Positions 11,985 through 25,060 of a stretch of 64,000 nucleotides of DNA are shown here, piece by piece. This stretch comes from Inia geoffrensis (taxonomy: Eukaryota > Chordata > Mammalia > Artiodactyla > Iniidae), in the NCBI GenBank assembly GCA_036417435.1, contig CM070901.1, positions 8,964,001-9,028,000 on the forward strand, written 5' to 3'. A model generated the notes under the pieces. The model saw only the letters and a list, made by a program, of their open reading frames with translations, had not been told where the DNA came from and searched no databases. A program made the position numbers and the translations under genes. Position 1 is the first letter of the stretch, and every line of letters begins with the position of its first letter.

Positions 11985-12245
11985 TGTCAATGGATTTCAG
12001 AGTTAGACCTTGATTTCGTCTCTGGCTTTGCCTCTTACTTTGCCTCTTACAAGTGTCTCCATTCAATAAGTCTCAGTTTCCTTATCTGTAAAATGGGGAC
12101 ATTAAAGGCACCTACGTCATAGAATAAACAAAATTACATGTCTGTTTTTATGTATGTATGTATATACATATACATAGATGTATGTGTGTGTGTGAAGTTT
12201 TCAGCTACCTACTAAGTACTCTTTAAATGATACTTACTGTTAATC
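11985..12245 (+). repeat. MIR interrupted by a simple repeat
   Basis: A MIR core (AGTCTCAGTTTCCTTATCTG, TAAAATGGGGACATTAAAGG) is followed by a TATG/TATA/TGTG-rich simple repeat at about 12147-12195, then a MIR-like tail (CTACTAAGTACTCTTTAAAT). Confidence 0.7.
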
Positions 12246-12614
12246 CTAACTTAAGAAGTGGTGATAGTGGTATATTTTTTTCAATGCAAGCCACTATGCT
12301 TAATCTATATATCTTTCTGATACATGCTCTGAGTTACTGAGAAATTGGATTCATTGTTAGCTAGCTGCGTAAAATATACCCCAAAGAGGAAGAATACACA
12401 CAACTCTTTTTTTCCCCCTATTTAATAATTACAATTATTTATTTCAAACAAATATCATAGAAAGAGAAACTCCTCGTAAGGGACAAATACAAAGACACTC
12501 AAAAATGCCATTTTCTGTTGAAGGCATATCAGTGTGGTTAAATTTGATTCTATTCAATAAGCACATATTGAGGAACTAAATCGGGAGCTTTAAGGGTATA
12601 AATATGGGCACATA

Positions 12615-12725
12615 ACTCATCTTTTTTTTGAGTTTTACTTTATTTTTTTTATACAGCAGGTTCTTATTACGTATCTGTTTTATACATATTAGTGTATATT
12701 CGTCAATCCCAATCTCCAAAATTCT
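12615..12725 (-). mobile_element. L1 3' UTR fragment
   Basis: A short minus-strand L1 piece (ATACAGCAGGTTCTTATTAC, GTCAATCCCAATCTCC). It lacks most of the terminus and is a remnant. Confidence 0.7.
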
Positions 12726-14255
12726 TATTTTAGTTATTTTTAGGTAGGAGAGTAGAAAAAGCAGAATAGGATTAAGGAGAGATTTATATATTTTACTAAA
12801 AACACTTACGAAAAATTTAAGCCATTGATGGTAGAAACATGTTTATAAGTTATTTGTATGTTAGAAATAATTATGGAGAAGAAGAAAATAAAATAGTGAC
12901 ATACACTCAGAATATTTTCTTACCTGGCAAAAAATTAACATTTCTAAAACTTGTATGTATGACTTTAAATTTTACCTTCCTCTTTTGTTACTTAAAAGGA
13001 AACATACATTTGGTGGATTTTACAAAACACAAATGTTTGCAAAGGCAAGCTCTGATTTGAATCTGTATCTGTCATTTTCAAACCTGTCTTCAAATCTGCT
13101 CTTCCAATTTCTATTCTTGTCTCTAACTAAACGTACTATGCATTTGCTAGAGACAGATGGATTTAATTTTTATTATGATCTAACACAAATGGAAAGTGAA
13201 ATGTGAAAAGGATATTTCCATAGCAATAAGTTAACATTAAATCTAGTTTTACAATGTTTAACTTTGAGATATCCTGCCAAAACACAGTTGACTGATAGGA
13301 TTGAAATTAAAACCACTAATGGGATGTCTCCGTCTATAAATCAGGGTTGAGGATTATGGAGTTAAGTTCATTTTCCTTATTGCTCTTTGTAGGAAGGAAA
13401 AGTAGGTAAACAAACTTAAGTGAGCCTGTGGGCCTGGGTGCCCTGCAGGGATACAGACAGAAGACAGGGTAACAGCTCAAGGAGTCTGCAAGCCTGGAAG
13501 TGGTAGATAGAATACAACCACTCAAGAAGACAGACTAGGAACAAGTGTCTGCAAGTGAACTAACTATTGGACAGAGAAAAGAACAACACTGGGAAAAGAT
13601 CATGCAAAGGAAAAGGGAATTATAAGGTGAAACTTCAGCAAACATCCTGCAGTTTCTCTGCATTCCACAAGCCAGAACATGATCTTAATTCCTTCCTTGC
13701 TAAAATTGTCAACATGATCTTCTGAGGGGGTTTTTCCCGCAGTGTTAAAAAACATGGGAGAATAAAGGGTCCCTTGGTAAAAAATTTCCTGATAGCCAGC
13801 TCTGCGAAAACATGTATCTCTCTTGCATTTCAGGCTCCAAAATGATTCTCCTAAAAATACAAACGTGTAAACTAGATATTTGGCATGAAACATTTAAAAG
13901 AAGGATATACTGTGTCTCTCCTAAAATAAAATAAAAGATTGATTCTAATCTGGCAGAGAACAAATGCTTTGTTATTAAATTTCGTTCCTTTTTCACCTCC
14001 ACGTTTGCTCCTAGACCATTGGAATTTCCTCTGACTCTCTGATTTCTCTTCTGTTTTTTCTGTGTTTTTTCTTTGCTTATTTTTCTTTTTCTGTCTTTCA
14101 GTGCCTAGTGAAACTAGACGACTATAATCTGGTGGTTCCCTGAACTTAAACTTTGTTTCATGAATGAGAAACTAAAAAAAAAACAAACAAACTTAGGGGC
14201 CAGCAACATAAGATCATTTTTTGTTTTGCTAATGACAGACATCAAAAACAAATTA
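12726..14255. other. Unassigned sequence
   Basis: No gene recognised. Overlapping open frames on both strands (13600-14002 minus, 12839-13206 plus) have no recognisable motifs and look like chance frames in AT-rich DNA. A pyrimidine-rich stretch lies at about 14015-14100. Confidence 0.4.
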
Positions 14256-14445
14256 GGGCTTCCCTGGTGGCGCAGCGGTTGAGAGTCCGCCTGCCGATGC
14301 AGGGGAAGCGGGTTCGTGCCCAGGTCTGGGAGGATCCCACATGCCGCGGAGCGGCTGGGCCCGTGAGCCATGGCCACTGAGCCTGCGCGTCCGGAGCCTG
14401 TGCTCTGCAATGGGAGAGGCCACAGCAGTGAGAGGCCCGCATACT

Positions 14446-14478
<33 letters not shown>
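14256..14478 (+). repeat. CHR-type SINE, short form
   Basis: Plus-strand copy with the GGGCTTCCCTGGTGGCGCAG head, few changes relative to 10991-11209 and a long A-tail to 14478. It lies about 700 bp from an opposite-orientation copy at 15169-15387. Confidence 0.96.
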
Positions 14479-14481
<3 letters not shown>

Positions 14482-15094
14482 AAAAATTGAAAAATTTTAA
14501 TTAGATGTAGCTTTATGCAAAATTCACTACATCGTACTTATTTATCTTATTGCTTCTTAGACCAGTGAAAAATTTTTTACTGACTGACCCCAATCTGGGG
14601 ACTGACTTTGGAGATACTGCTCTAATCTGAAGGAGTTAATCCAAAGGACTTAAAGCTTCAGTGTTTATAAACAGACGTAGTTCTCTATTTCTTTTGTTCT
14701 CCAACTACAAACAATTAACATTAAAAAAACTCTTAAGGTTGTGTTTACTTTTTCGTTAAAGGCAAATGTAGTCTTCAATGATTCTTCATCATGTTTAGGA
14801 CGATGTCTCCGTTTTTGAAGATGACTTGTATTTTTATTATCTGGTTCCCATCTACTGTTACAACCTCTTCTTCTTACCACTTAATGCTACCCTCTCTGTG
14901 TGGGTCTCCGTATACAACCATCCAAGATCCAGTCCTACTGGATTGTCAGGCTCCTTCATGCATTAATGTATGGTATTCTCTCTGAGAGACTTTGGTTTAA
15001 AAGGCCCAATTCAAAGCCCAAATCCTAGGGGAAGCCTTTCTAGGTACCTCCAGGTAGAGCTGGTGGCCTCTTCCTCTTTCCTCTCATGAATATA
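14479..15094. other. Unassigned sequence
   Basis: No gene or repeat recognised. Frames at 14665-14880 (minus) and 14791-14985 (plus) overlap each other and have no family resemblance. Confidence 0.4.
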
Positions 15095-15142
15095 TACCAT
15101 ATATATATGTGTGTGTGTATATATATATACACACACACATAA
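15095..15142. repeat. TA/GT/AC simple repeat with perfect palindrome
   Basis: Positions 15107-15140 read AT(GT)5(AT)5(AC)5AT, a perfect 34-bp inverted repeat without a spacer. It could extrude as a cruciform or fold as an RNA hairpin. It is flanked by further TA dinucleotides. Confidence 0.95.
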
Positions 15143-15164
15143 TATCCCCTATAATGTTGTATGG

Positions 15165-15168
<4 letters not shown>

Positions 15169-15195
<27 letters not shown>

Positions 15196-15387
15196 GTGGT
15201 ACGCGGGCCTCTCACTGATGTGGCCTCTCCTGTTGTGGAGCACAGGCTCCGGACGCGCAGGCCCAGTGGCCATGGCTCACGGGCCCAGCCGCTCCGCGGC
15301 ATATGGGATCTTCCCGGACCGGGGCACGAACCCGCGCCCCCTGCATCGGCAGGCGGACTTTCAACCACTGCGCCACTAGGGAAGCCC
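15169..15387 (-). repeat. CHR-type SINE, short form
   Basis: Minus-strand copy with a T-tail of about 28 bases at the left, then TACGCGGGCCTCTCACTG, and the complement of the GGGCTTCCCTAGTGGCGCAG head at the right. CpG sites are well preserved, which suggests recent insertion. Confidence 0.95.
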
Positions 15388-18300
15388 AGCAATGTTTTAT
15401 TTTTATGTTCTCTTCTACAAGAGCTCCTTGAAGATAGGAACTATATCCTTTTAACTTTTTATTATGCAAATAATATACATTGCAGGAAAGATAAAATATA
15501 TAAGGCAAAAGTAATCTCCTCTAGGTTCTAAAATCATAATCTTTCTTTTAACATGATTAAAATCTTAGGCAAGACCAGTTTGCCCTGGTTTGTGTAGGCA
15601 GAAGGAAGTAGCATAGAGATTAATTCTCTCACTGGCGTGAATTCGGCTTTTCTGATCACCAACTACACCATTCCCACCCCTACCAGCCCTTAGAAGACAA
15701 ATGACTACAATCAAGTGTTTTTGTTTGTTTAAAATAGCACTCTCCACCCCAAAATGAAGCTATTTATATGTTTGAATAACAAATAAAAAAAATATCTGGA
15801 TAAATACATGCACACCAAGCTAAACAATGCTTATAGATATATATTTTCACTTATTGTGGACATCTTTCCATGTCAATTTATTGACTTTTATAATTTTTAA
15901 TAGATGCCTCATTAGACCACATGGCTGTATCTTATTTGGATTTTTTAATTCTCTGGCACAGTGTCTGGAATACATATTTGTTGAATGAAGGACAGAACAT
16001 CTCCTCAGCACTTTGATCTAAGCCTGATTCGAGAATCTAATGAGTCCAGCAGTGACCTTATGAGAAGGTCACTGCAGCCTCCAATGAGAAAACAGGAAGG
16101 AAAACGAAAGGGAAGTGGTGGTGAGGGAGTGATGACTCATTCTGTGTTTGTGTCTAATTCCCTCTTATCATAAAGTAAAAAGCAGTGGCTGAAGAAAAAA
16201 AAAAAAAAAAGATGTGTTTTCACAAAACATCATCACCTTACTAAAATGACAGCATAGCAACATATGATTATGGAAATCGATTTGGGTCCCAGATGATAGG
16301 GCTTTGACGCAGGATGCAACAGTTACCTTCACCAAAACATTACCTTCCCTGAGGCAGTGGGAATTCTGACATCGTGTTATGAAACAAAGTAACTGAGAAA
16401 ATAATAGATTGATTCAAGACATTCTCTAAATATATGTATTGAGCATTATGTGGCCATAAGAGGCATGCAATTGGGAAAAGACCTACCCTCCTAGAGCCGA
16501 AGATTGGTTAATGAGGTGATGGGGCTCCTGCCAACACAAGGAAGGCAGAGAAAAACCCGCTTTATCTCCAGTCATCTTCTCTAAAGGATTCTCAGCCTCT
16601 GCCTGCACCTTGAACTGCCCCCTCTTTCTGCCCCTCTCCCCAGCATGCGCCTGATGGCCTGGTGAAGGGACCAAGGTCCCAGTCCCAAAGCTTTGTCTAC
16701 CAAACCAGGCCTGGTGCTGCCTAGAGGGGCCCCAGTCTTCATCCTCTTCAGCCTTTGTGGATGAGCCATTGTTCCAAAGAGGGAGGAAGGGGCCTTGGCT
16801 TTACCATCTCCTAGAACGTGATTTTGGGAACAGCTCTGATCACCTAGCAGTAGGCGTTGGCTTCCCAGAAGCCAGTTTCCTTTTCTCCTTGCTCGAAAGC
16901 CCCAACTTTGTTTGGATGTTCACTTCTCTGTCCGTGACTCAACGGTAAAATCCTGCTTAGTTTTGTTAATCCTACTGCCTTGTCAGAGATTGATTTGGGG
17001 ATGAGGGTATAGTTTAGTTCTAGCTAATGGGAAGTGAGCTGGAGAGCGTCTGGGAAGGATCGCTTCATTCTTAAGAGGAAACCCAGGGAATAAACAGTCT
17101 CTCTTCTTACTTGGATCCTGTGGTACATGGAGTGACACCAAGAACGGCAGAAGCTACGCTGTGACGTGAAGGGAGATTCAACCCAATGCAGTGAGGACGA
17201 CAGAATAGAGAAAAATGGGAAAAAGCTTCCCTGATGAATTTGATAAGCCACTGAATTAACATATCCTGGAAGTACCTATCTCTGGGTGTCTTTTTTGGCA
17301 TGAGCTAGTCAGTTGACGTACCTGTTGAAGGTGAGGTTGTCTACTTGCGTTTAGGAGCATCCTTACTGTGAACTCTCAGTATTAGGAGGCCCTCATCCCG
17401 AATCAGTTTTGGACTCGATGCTTTCATATACATAATCTCTATTCTCTTTGCTTTTTCCAGTCAAAAATTCCACTTAATACAAAATGCCATAAAAAATAGT
17501 AAAAATAATAATAATGAGATTTCTCCGCCTGGTCTGATTCTATGCCTTTCCAATCTCAGACACTTCTTCCATTGCTTCTAAGAAATCAAGCTTCAGAGCT
17601 CCTGAAGCACACTTATTTGTTTATTCTTTATGAACCTTTACCAACACTATTCCATCTATGGAAAATAACTTATATCCAGTGAAAATACATCCGTGCTTCA
17701 GATCTACTCCAAATCCTTGCAGCATGCCACCGGTTAAAAATAACTTCCTTCATCTGTGCATTTGCACTTGGTTTGAATCAGTCTTTTTACAGATATCCTT
17801 CTCTGCTTTATTCTTATGTATATGTTGTCAGTCTCCTCAGATAAATGTAAAACTTCTTTAAGGCAGAAATGAAATGATTTTTGTTATATGACTCAAGGAA
17901 TCACATAGTTTTTGTGTTAGAATTTCTCCTCCAGCCCTGGTCTATTGCCTCTTAGGTAGCAGATGCTCCATATAATTTGTCAAATTGGTTACATGTGAAA
18001 TGAAGGGGTTGGGTGAAATGATTCTTCAGATCCTTGCTGACTCTAGGGGACAGTGCTGAAGACTAAAGTGAAGTGACACCACGGTTCTTAGAGGTATACA
18101 GACCTTTGAGCATTGAAAAGGAAAGAAAGGGAAACCATAAGTGTGGGTGGTAATGAAATACGACTATCCTGAACTTTTGTTTTTTAGATTAGCATTTTTA
18201 AAACTACTTCTATTTTTGTATATCTTTATTCATGGTGTTTACTTTTTGATGACTATCCAGGGTAGCTCTTTGCAAATGCAGAAAGTCCCCTTGTTTGGGA

Positions 18301-19060
18301 AGAATGTGCTGAAAATAGAATCTCCTAATACGTGGCCAACCATAAGTCTTCACAGGCTGCCAACGTTTGGGGTTTTATTGTAGCGTTATCTGCCCTTGTT
18401 TTAAAGTTCGCACGCTCCTGACGTGTTGGGCTTGTAGGGGGATTTGCTTTGCCTGAGGGAAACACTCCAGTAGGCTATTTTTGAACTTAATTTGACATTT
18501 AGACTTGGAAATCCTGTCTTACCAAGGTACTTATACCTGGAGAAGCTTGAAACACAGATGTAAAAGTACATCAAATCAAAATTCTAATCATCCGCTCACA
18601 TGATCTTTCCTAGAGGATTTCCCTACTGGGGACTTCTCTTTGTGGAGATTAAGTGATGGGTACAAACTAAATACAAGATGGGGGGAAAGTATACAAGGTT
18701 CAAGGACTCAAACTTATCCCTTAATTATTTACCTCATATTCTTATCTCTAAGGTGTATGAACATGGGAAAGACACACATACAAAACTCCCAGAGACTCAG
18801 TTTTGTTTTAGCTCAATGATGCGTCAAATCTCTGCTTGTTTTTCCACCCGGACCTCAGTTGGTTCTATTGGATCACATGGAAGGTGGCACCTAGGTTACA
18901 CATTAGCTACTTGGAGGCTTCCACCGAAGAGATGACACGGAGGTGGGATGAGAATGAGACAGTTGGAGGGAGATAATGGAGGCTGCTGCGGAGGGTGACA
19001 AGGCAGGAGTGGGGGAGGTTCATCTGTTGCTTGATGAGCAGAGAGGTTGGCGACCCGGCG
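15388..19060. other. Unassigned sequence with old repeat remnants
   Basis: No gene recognised. About 15800-15965 (TGGACATCTTTCCATGTCAA) and 17530-17880 look like decayed interspersed repeats of uncertain family, and an A-run lies at 16194-16210. The remaining open frames are short and featureless. Confidence 0.4.
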
Positions 19061-19140
19061 CGGGTGCAGTGCTGGAGCTGCTGAAACAGAGATCCTGCCG
19101 CGGGTGCAGTGCTGGAGCTGCTGAAACAGAGATCCTGCCG
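19061..19140 (+). repeat. Perfect 40-bp tandem duplication
   Basis: Unit 1 at 19061-19100 and unit 2 at 19101-19140 are identical over 40 bases, beginning CGGGTGCAGTGCTGGAGCTG and ending GATCCTGCCG. They lie in a locally GC-rich stretch (about 18960-19240). The period is not a multiple of three. Confidence 0.97.
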
Positions 19141-19359
19141 AGAGCATGTCCAGAAACAGGCGCAACCCTGGGAGTCTGTGGAGGGTCCCGCAGCTTAGGC
19201 CATGCCAGTGCCCACGGCGGAGGAGGGAGGCACTGATCCACGCTCTTTGTGTTCAGTCGAATAACGTTTTTGACGGATGGCCACTTCTTCACAGTGAAAA
19301 GTAGCCGCTGAACCAACCTGTTTTAACTGGTTGGAAACCACAGTGGTTCAGTAGCTCTG

Positions 19360-19735
19360 CACCTCTGCTCGTGTTATTCCTTCTATCTGGAAACATCCCT
19401 CTTTGTTCACCTGCCTTCTACCCTCTCCTCCAAAATTGGGGGCACCTACCCGGTCCTTTTCCTGAAGCCTCTCCTGGCCCTGCTCCTCTCATTCGGTAGA
19501 ATTTGCGGCTCTGTTTTTGAGCTGTTCCTCACTGTACATGGCAGATGTGCGCAGTTCCTGTAATAGTTTAGCGCGCTTATTTCACATATCTTTCTCCTGT
19601 TATTGTTTCTGTCCCCTTGAGGGTAGAGACTGATTCCTAATCATCTTTATATCCCTAGAATTCGGAACACAGCTTGCCTCTTTGTAGGGATCCGTGTATG
19701 TTAGCTGGATGCGTACGTGAATGGACAAGGTGTGG
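19360..19735 (+). mobile_element. L2 3' end fragment
   Basis: Matches the L2 3' region in order: TTATTCCTTCTATCTGGAAA, TTTTCCTGAAGCCTCTCCTG, CCTTGAGGGTAGAGACTG, ATCTTTATATCCCTAGAATT, and a truncated tail before 19735. It is ancient and noncoding. Confidence 0.8.
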
Positions 19736-20294
19736 TCGGGGAGAGGCTCAGAGAATCATTTGGTGAGGGTTAAAGATTTGAAAGCTTTTACCTGGTAGAT
19801 ATGTGCCTTGGTGGTCGCTGCCCTACAACTAATTCTTTAAAAACTGTCACCCCCGTCGGGGCATGGCGCCCTGCAATGACGAGCATCCCTTCCTTGCTTC
19901 GCTGAGGAATGCTGCTATTAGCATACTACCTGGGGTTATCTGCTCTTCCCCCAACTAAATCCTGTGTGATCTCATAGAAGAAATGAACAATATCTCATCC
20001 TCTGAAAAGGTTGCCAATTTGCCTCTGAACTTACTCACTAACTTTCACCAACTATTTACCGGGTGTTTATAATGTTGTGGGAGCTATGCTAACCTACATG
20101 AGGGGTGAAGGATTCTGTCGTTTGCAAAATCTGCACAAGCCACTGTCTTGCCTTTGAAGCTGCCCAGGAAAAAATTCCAGGAGGCAATTTACTAGTGTGC
20201 TACATTTCAGTTTTTTTCCCCTCTAGTTAATGGTCATGAGTAAAGAGTTCAGCAGGAAATCTCTCCTTTGCTCTGGAAGGTATTTGGGTTAATA
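19736..20294. other. Unassigned sequence
   Basis: No gene, RNA gene or named repeat recognised. Confidence 0.4.
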
Positions 20295-20535
20295 GGGGAG
20301 AGTGTGGGTTTTGGAGGCCGGCAGATCAGTCTTTGCATCCTTTTCCTTCACTTACAGCTCTATGGTAATTCACTCAATATTGCATAAATGTCCATTTCCT
20401 TAACAACAAAAATGATAATACCCATTATTTGTTGTCGTAGTAAGAATTAAGTGAGATAATGAACATGTGAATGTACCTAGGGAATAAGCGCGTTTGGAAA
20501 ATGGTAGGTATTATCTGTATTATTATCCTTTCACA
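20295..20535 (+). repeat. MIR
   Basis: Plus-strand MIR: GAGTGTGGGTTTTGGAGGC, TGTCCATTTCCTTAACAACA, AAAATGATAATACCCATTAT and a TTAAGTGAGATAATGAACAT tail. Confidence 0.8.
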
Positions 20536-20869
20536 TAGTTTAGAGTCCTAATTCCCTTCATTAACCTTGTGATATCTTTATTGGTGAGTAGCACTTGTAC
20601 ATCTAGAGCAGACTCTACGCATTAAACTCTTCTGGAGAGATAGGGATTGCTTGTAACATATTGTAAAAATACCTTGATGGAGAAGAACACCTGATAAGAG
20701 AACACCACGGCTGCCATCATTGGTACAATACTAGGATTTCTTCCTTGGAGTCTTGGGACGACTTCAGGCCCAGAATCCTCCCATGTGGCTTTGCGAAGAC
20801 TGGGCAGCTGCGGGTGTGTGTTGGCTTAAAGGGCAGCACAAACCATAGAATTTTCACCATAGAGTCAAC
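20536..20869. other. Unassigned sequence
   Basis: No gene or repeat recognised. Confidence 0.4.
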
Positions 20870-21115
20870 AAGTTTATTTTTATTTATTTATTTGATTTTT
20901 ATTGGGCTATAGTTGCTTTACAATGCTGTGTTAGTTTCTACTGTACGGCAAAATGAATCAGCTGTACGTGTACCTATATCCCCTCTGTTTTTGGATTTCC
21001 TTCCCATTTAGGTCACCAGAGAGCACTGAGTAGAGTTCCCTGAGGTATACAGTAGGTTCTCATTAGTTGTCTGTTTTATACAGAGTATCAATGGTGTATG
21101 TATGTCAGTCCCGCA
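20870..21115 (-). mobile_element. L1 3' end fragment
   Basis: A TTTATTTATTTATTTG tail complement, then TTTTATTGGGCTATAGTTGC and the L1 3' UTR complement to about 21115. The 5' part is missing. Confidence 0.85.
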
Positions 21116-21173
21116 GTTTAAACCCCATCTTTGCCACTTTCTCGCTAATTGATCTCGAGAAAATGAAGCATCC

Positions 21174-21573
21174 TGTGGTGGACAGAATAAACCTCCCCTA
21201 TGCCAACGTCCTAATCCCTGGAATGTGTATTACAGATGTGATTAAGTTAAGGACCCTGAGACAGACAATATTCTAAATTATCCAGGTGGGCTCAATGTCA
21301 TCACCAAGGTCCTATAAGAGGGACATAGGAGGAGTAAGTCAGAAAAAGGAGATGTGTCAATAGAACCAGACTGGGGAGTGATGTGCTTTGAAAATGGAGG
21401 AAGGGGCCACTAGCCAAAGAAGGCAGGCAGCTCTGGAAAGTGGAAAAGTCCAGGCAGTGGGTTCTCCCTAAGGCCTCCCTCCAGAAAGAACACAGCCCTG
21501 CCAACAAACATTGCTGTGTTAAGCCACTAAATTCAGGATAATTTGAAACAGCAGCAGCAGAAAACTAATACCA
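21174..21573 (+). repeat. MaLR-type (MLT1-like) solo LTR
   Basis: Starts TGTGGTGGACAGAATAA and ends GAAAACTAATACCA. Contains CAGATGTGATTAAGTTAAGG, TATCCAGGTGGGCTCAATGT and GAGGAAGGGGCCACTAGCC-like segments in the usual MLT1 order. It is an old ERVL-MaLR solo LTR with no internal region nearby. Confidence 0.85.
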
Positions 21574-21610
21574 TCTCAAGCTTTAGTTTCTTATCTCTAA
21601 TCATGCTATA

Positions 21611-22068
21611 CAGTAAGTCCCCTACATACGAATGAGTTCCGTTCCGAGAGCACGTGCGTAAGTCCAATTTGTTCGTAAGTCTAACAAAGTTAGCCTGGGT
21701 ACCCAACTAACACAATCGGCTATATAGTATTGTACTGTAATAGATTTATAATACTTTTCACAGAAATAATACATAAAAAACACACACACAAAATAAAGAA
21801 AACATTCTAAATCTTACAGTGCAGTACCATGAAAAGTACAGTAGTACAGCACAACAGCTGGCATATGGGGGCTGGCATCGAGTGAACAGGAAGGAAGAGT
21901 TACTGACTGGAGGAGGGAGAGGAGGTGGGAGATGGTAGAGCTGAAGTATCCTCAGCAATAGGACACGGAGGGTGAGCTGCAATTTCACTCATGCCTGACG
22001 TCAATGGAACACATGTTCACATCTTTGAAAGCTCGCAAGTTGAAGGTTCGTAAGTAGAGGACTTACTG
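21611..22068 (+). mobile_element. Tigger-like nonautonomous DNA transposon
   Basis: Terminal inverted repeats CAGTAAGTCCCCTAC (left) and the complement GTAGAGGACTTACTG (right) are flanked by TA on both sides (21609-21610, 22069-22070), as expected for Tc1/mariner-superfamily insertion. The interior carries TACAGTGCAGTACC and GGAGGGAGAGGAGGTGGGAG, also found in opposite orientation in the element at 25678-26680. It is shorter than that copy and lacks part of its interior; no transposase frame survives. Confidence 0.88.
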
Positions 22069-22131
22069 TACAACAGACGTTTATAGTGTCAGGTCATATT
22101 TTAGGCCTGGAAGGTGTAGCCCTGACTAAGA

Positions 22132-22346
22132 CTGTCCCTGGAAGCAGCCACATAGCACAGGGAGATCAGCTCGGTGCTTTGTGACCACCTAGAGGGGTGG
22201 GATAGGGAAGGTAGGAAGGAGTCACAAGAGGGAGGGGATATGGAGATATATGTATACATATAGGTGATTCACTTTATTATACAGCAGAAACTAACACACC
22301 AGTGTAAAGCAACTATACTCCAATAAAGATGTTAAAAAAAAAAAAG
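22132..22346 (+). mobile_element. L1 3' end fragment
   Basis: Plus-strand L1 3' UTR: CAGGGAGATCAGCTCGGTGC, GATTCACTTTATTATACAGC, ending in CTCCAATAAAGATGTT plus an A-run (22334-22345). Strongly 5'-truncated. Confidence 0.88.
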
Positions 22347-22379
22347 GCTGCCCCTGCCATCTGGGAGGTTCCATGATAA

Positions 22380-22565
22380 TGGAGAGACAGAAAACAAGGA
22401 CAAAAAGTATTTGTAAGTAGTGCAAAGTCCTGTGAAGAAATAAAGTAGATCCACAGGGTAGAGCGTGAGTGGCTGTGACAGGGAGGGACTTTTCTAGAAG
22501 GGATGCTCAGGGCCTCTTTGCAGAAATGAAATCTGAGCAGAGACTAGAATGATGAGAAGGACCTG
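22380..22565 (+). repeat. Ancient repeat, family not named
   Basis: AGTCCTGTGAAGAAATAAAG, GAGTGGCTGTGACAGGGAGG and ATCTGAGCAGAGACTAGAAT match the theme of the split repeat at 10755-11510. The open frame at 22549-22950 begins within this decayed repeat and is not supported as a gene. Confidence 0.5.
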
Positions 22566-22864
22566 GACCAGGGAAGAGCTGCAGGAGACACTTCCCAGGG
22601 GAGGAAAGGACACAGGTGTGGTGCTTACTTGGACAGCACAGGAAGTGGCCAGAAAGGTCACAGAGTGTAGGCGGAAAGCCTGGGGTGCGGGAGAGAAGGA
22701 GAGGTTGGCAGAGGAGACTGAGAAGGAACGGCCAGGGGGCTGGGGGAAAACCTCAGAGGGGGTGTCCTGGAACCCAAGTGAGGAAGCGCTTCAAGGACGA
22801 GGCTGGCATGAAAAAGAAGGAAATGTTGCCACTTGCAGCCCCACAGATGGACTTGGAGGGCGTT

Positions 22865-23161
22865 ATGCTAAGTTAGGTAAGTCAGACAGAGAAAGACGAA
22901 TACTGTATGGTCTGACTTATATGCGGAATCTAAAACATACAACACACTAGTGAATAAAACAAAAATGAAGCAGACTCGCAGATACAGAGATCAAATGAGT
23001 GGTTACCAGCAGGGAGAGGGGAGGAGGGAGGGGCAACATAGGGGTAGGGGAGAAAAAGAGGTTATTATGGGATTGTATGAAATCATGTGTGTGAAACATT
23101 TGAAGATCGTAAAGCCCTGTAGAATTTAAAGACTCTTTCGCTCAATTAAAAAAAAAAAAAA
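22865..23161 (+). mobile_element. Old L1 3' end
   Basis: TAAGTCAGACAGAGAAAGAC, the GGTTACCAGCAGGGAGAGGG polypurine-type segment, and a terminal A-run at about 23147-23161 mark an old plus-strand L1 3' end. Confidence 0.75.
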
Positions 23162-24021
23162 GAAAAACAATGAGGCTGGGATCACCTTTGACAAAAAGTC
23201 TTCCCTCTAAGTCTGGTTTTGCTGTTCAGAGGTAACATGCAGACACAAAGGTTAGAGCACATAGAAAACCCTCCAAAAAGATAGTTGTACTTAACATCAG
23301 TATTGATGAATTAATTCAGAGCTCTCTTCATGGCTCAGAAACAATAGCTTAGAGCAGACCAATCTTGCCTAGTTACTTGTTTTCTTACTTCGGATATCTT
23401 TCCTGTGTTGTTCTTGCTGGTTCCCTTGTAATCACAGGTTCACTAGATAGTGAAGATGAGTCACAGGCAGACAAGCGCCGAATGGACTCTTTTCTGTACC
23501 TGTGTGATGGCTAGCTCTGGAAAGAAAAAGCAAGAGTTTGACAAAAGCTAACACTCCACTACAGCTAAGGAAAATGCTGTTTACTAAAGGACACTGCTGG
23601 CTTTGGGTCATTTCCATTCTAAGAAATGCCGATAAAATCCCACATAACAGCACACGAACAACTGCATGTTGGGGAGATAGGAAACTTCAGTATGCATTTA
23701 TTAACTAAAGGTTTGTGCAAATGATTTCCAACCTTTTTGGTGTTAGGACAGCCTCTGATTTTTTTTTTTTTTTTTTTTTGGTCCCTCTCTACTCTGTCTC
23801 CTGAGGGCTGTTATGAGATAGTTTTACTATTTGGATTAAATATATTTTTGTTTTGAAAATTTTGACACCCATTTTAAGATGGTGGAAGACGGTTTCAGGG
23901 TTGTCAGACTGCACATGGGAAGCTGGGCTCAAAGAAAACACAAGTGCACAATGGAGCTGGTGATTCATTTCAACCCGAGAGCATTCCTTAGGATTTGGTG
24001 TCATGTAAAATCACTTTGACG
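23162..24021. other. Unassigned sequence
   Basis: No gene recognised. A T-run at about 23760-23779 may be the tail of a decayed element. Confidence 0.4.
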
Positions 24022-24032
24022 CCTCATCTCTT

Positions 24033-25049
<1,017 letters not shown>

Positions 25050-25060
25050 CCTCATCTCTT

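Noticed and set aside
22549..22950. 133-codon plus-strand open frame as a possible gene
   Set aside because: It starts inside a decayed repeat and ends in an old L1 3' end. There are no recognisable motifs, and a second frame overlaps it.
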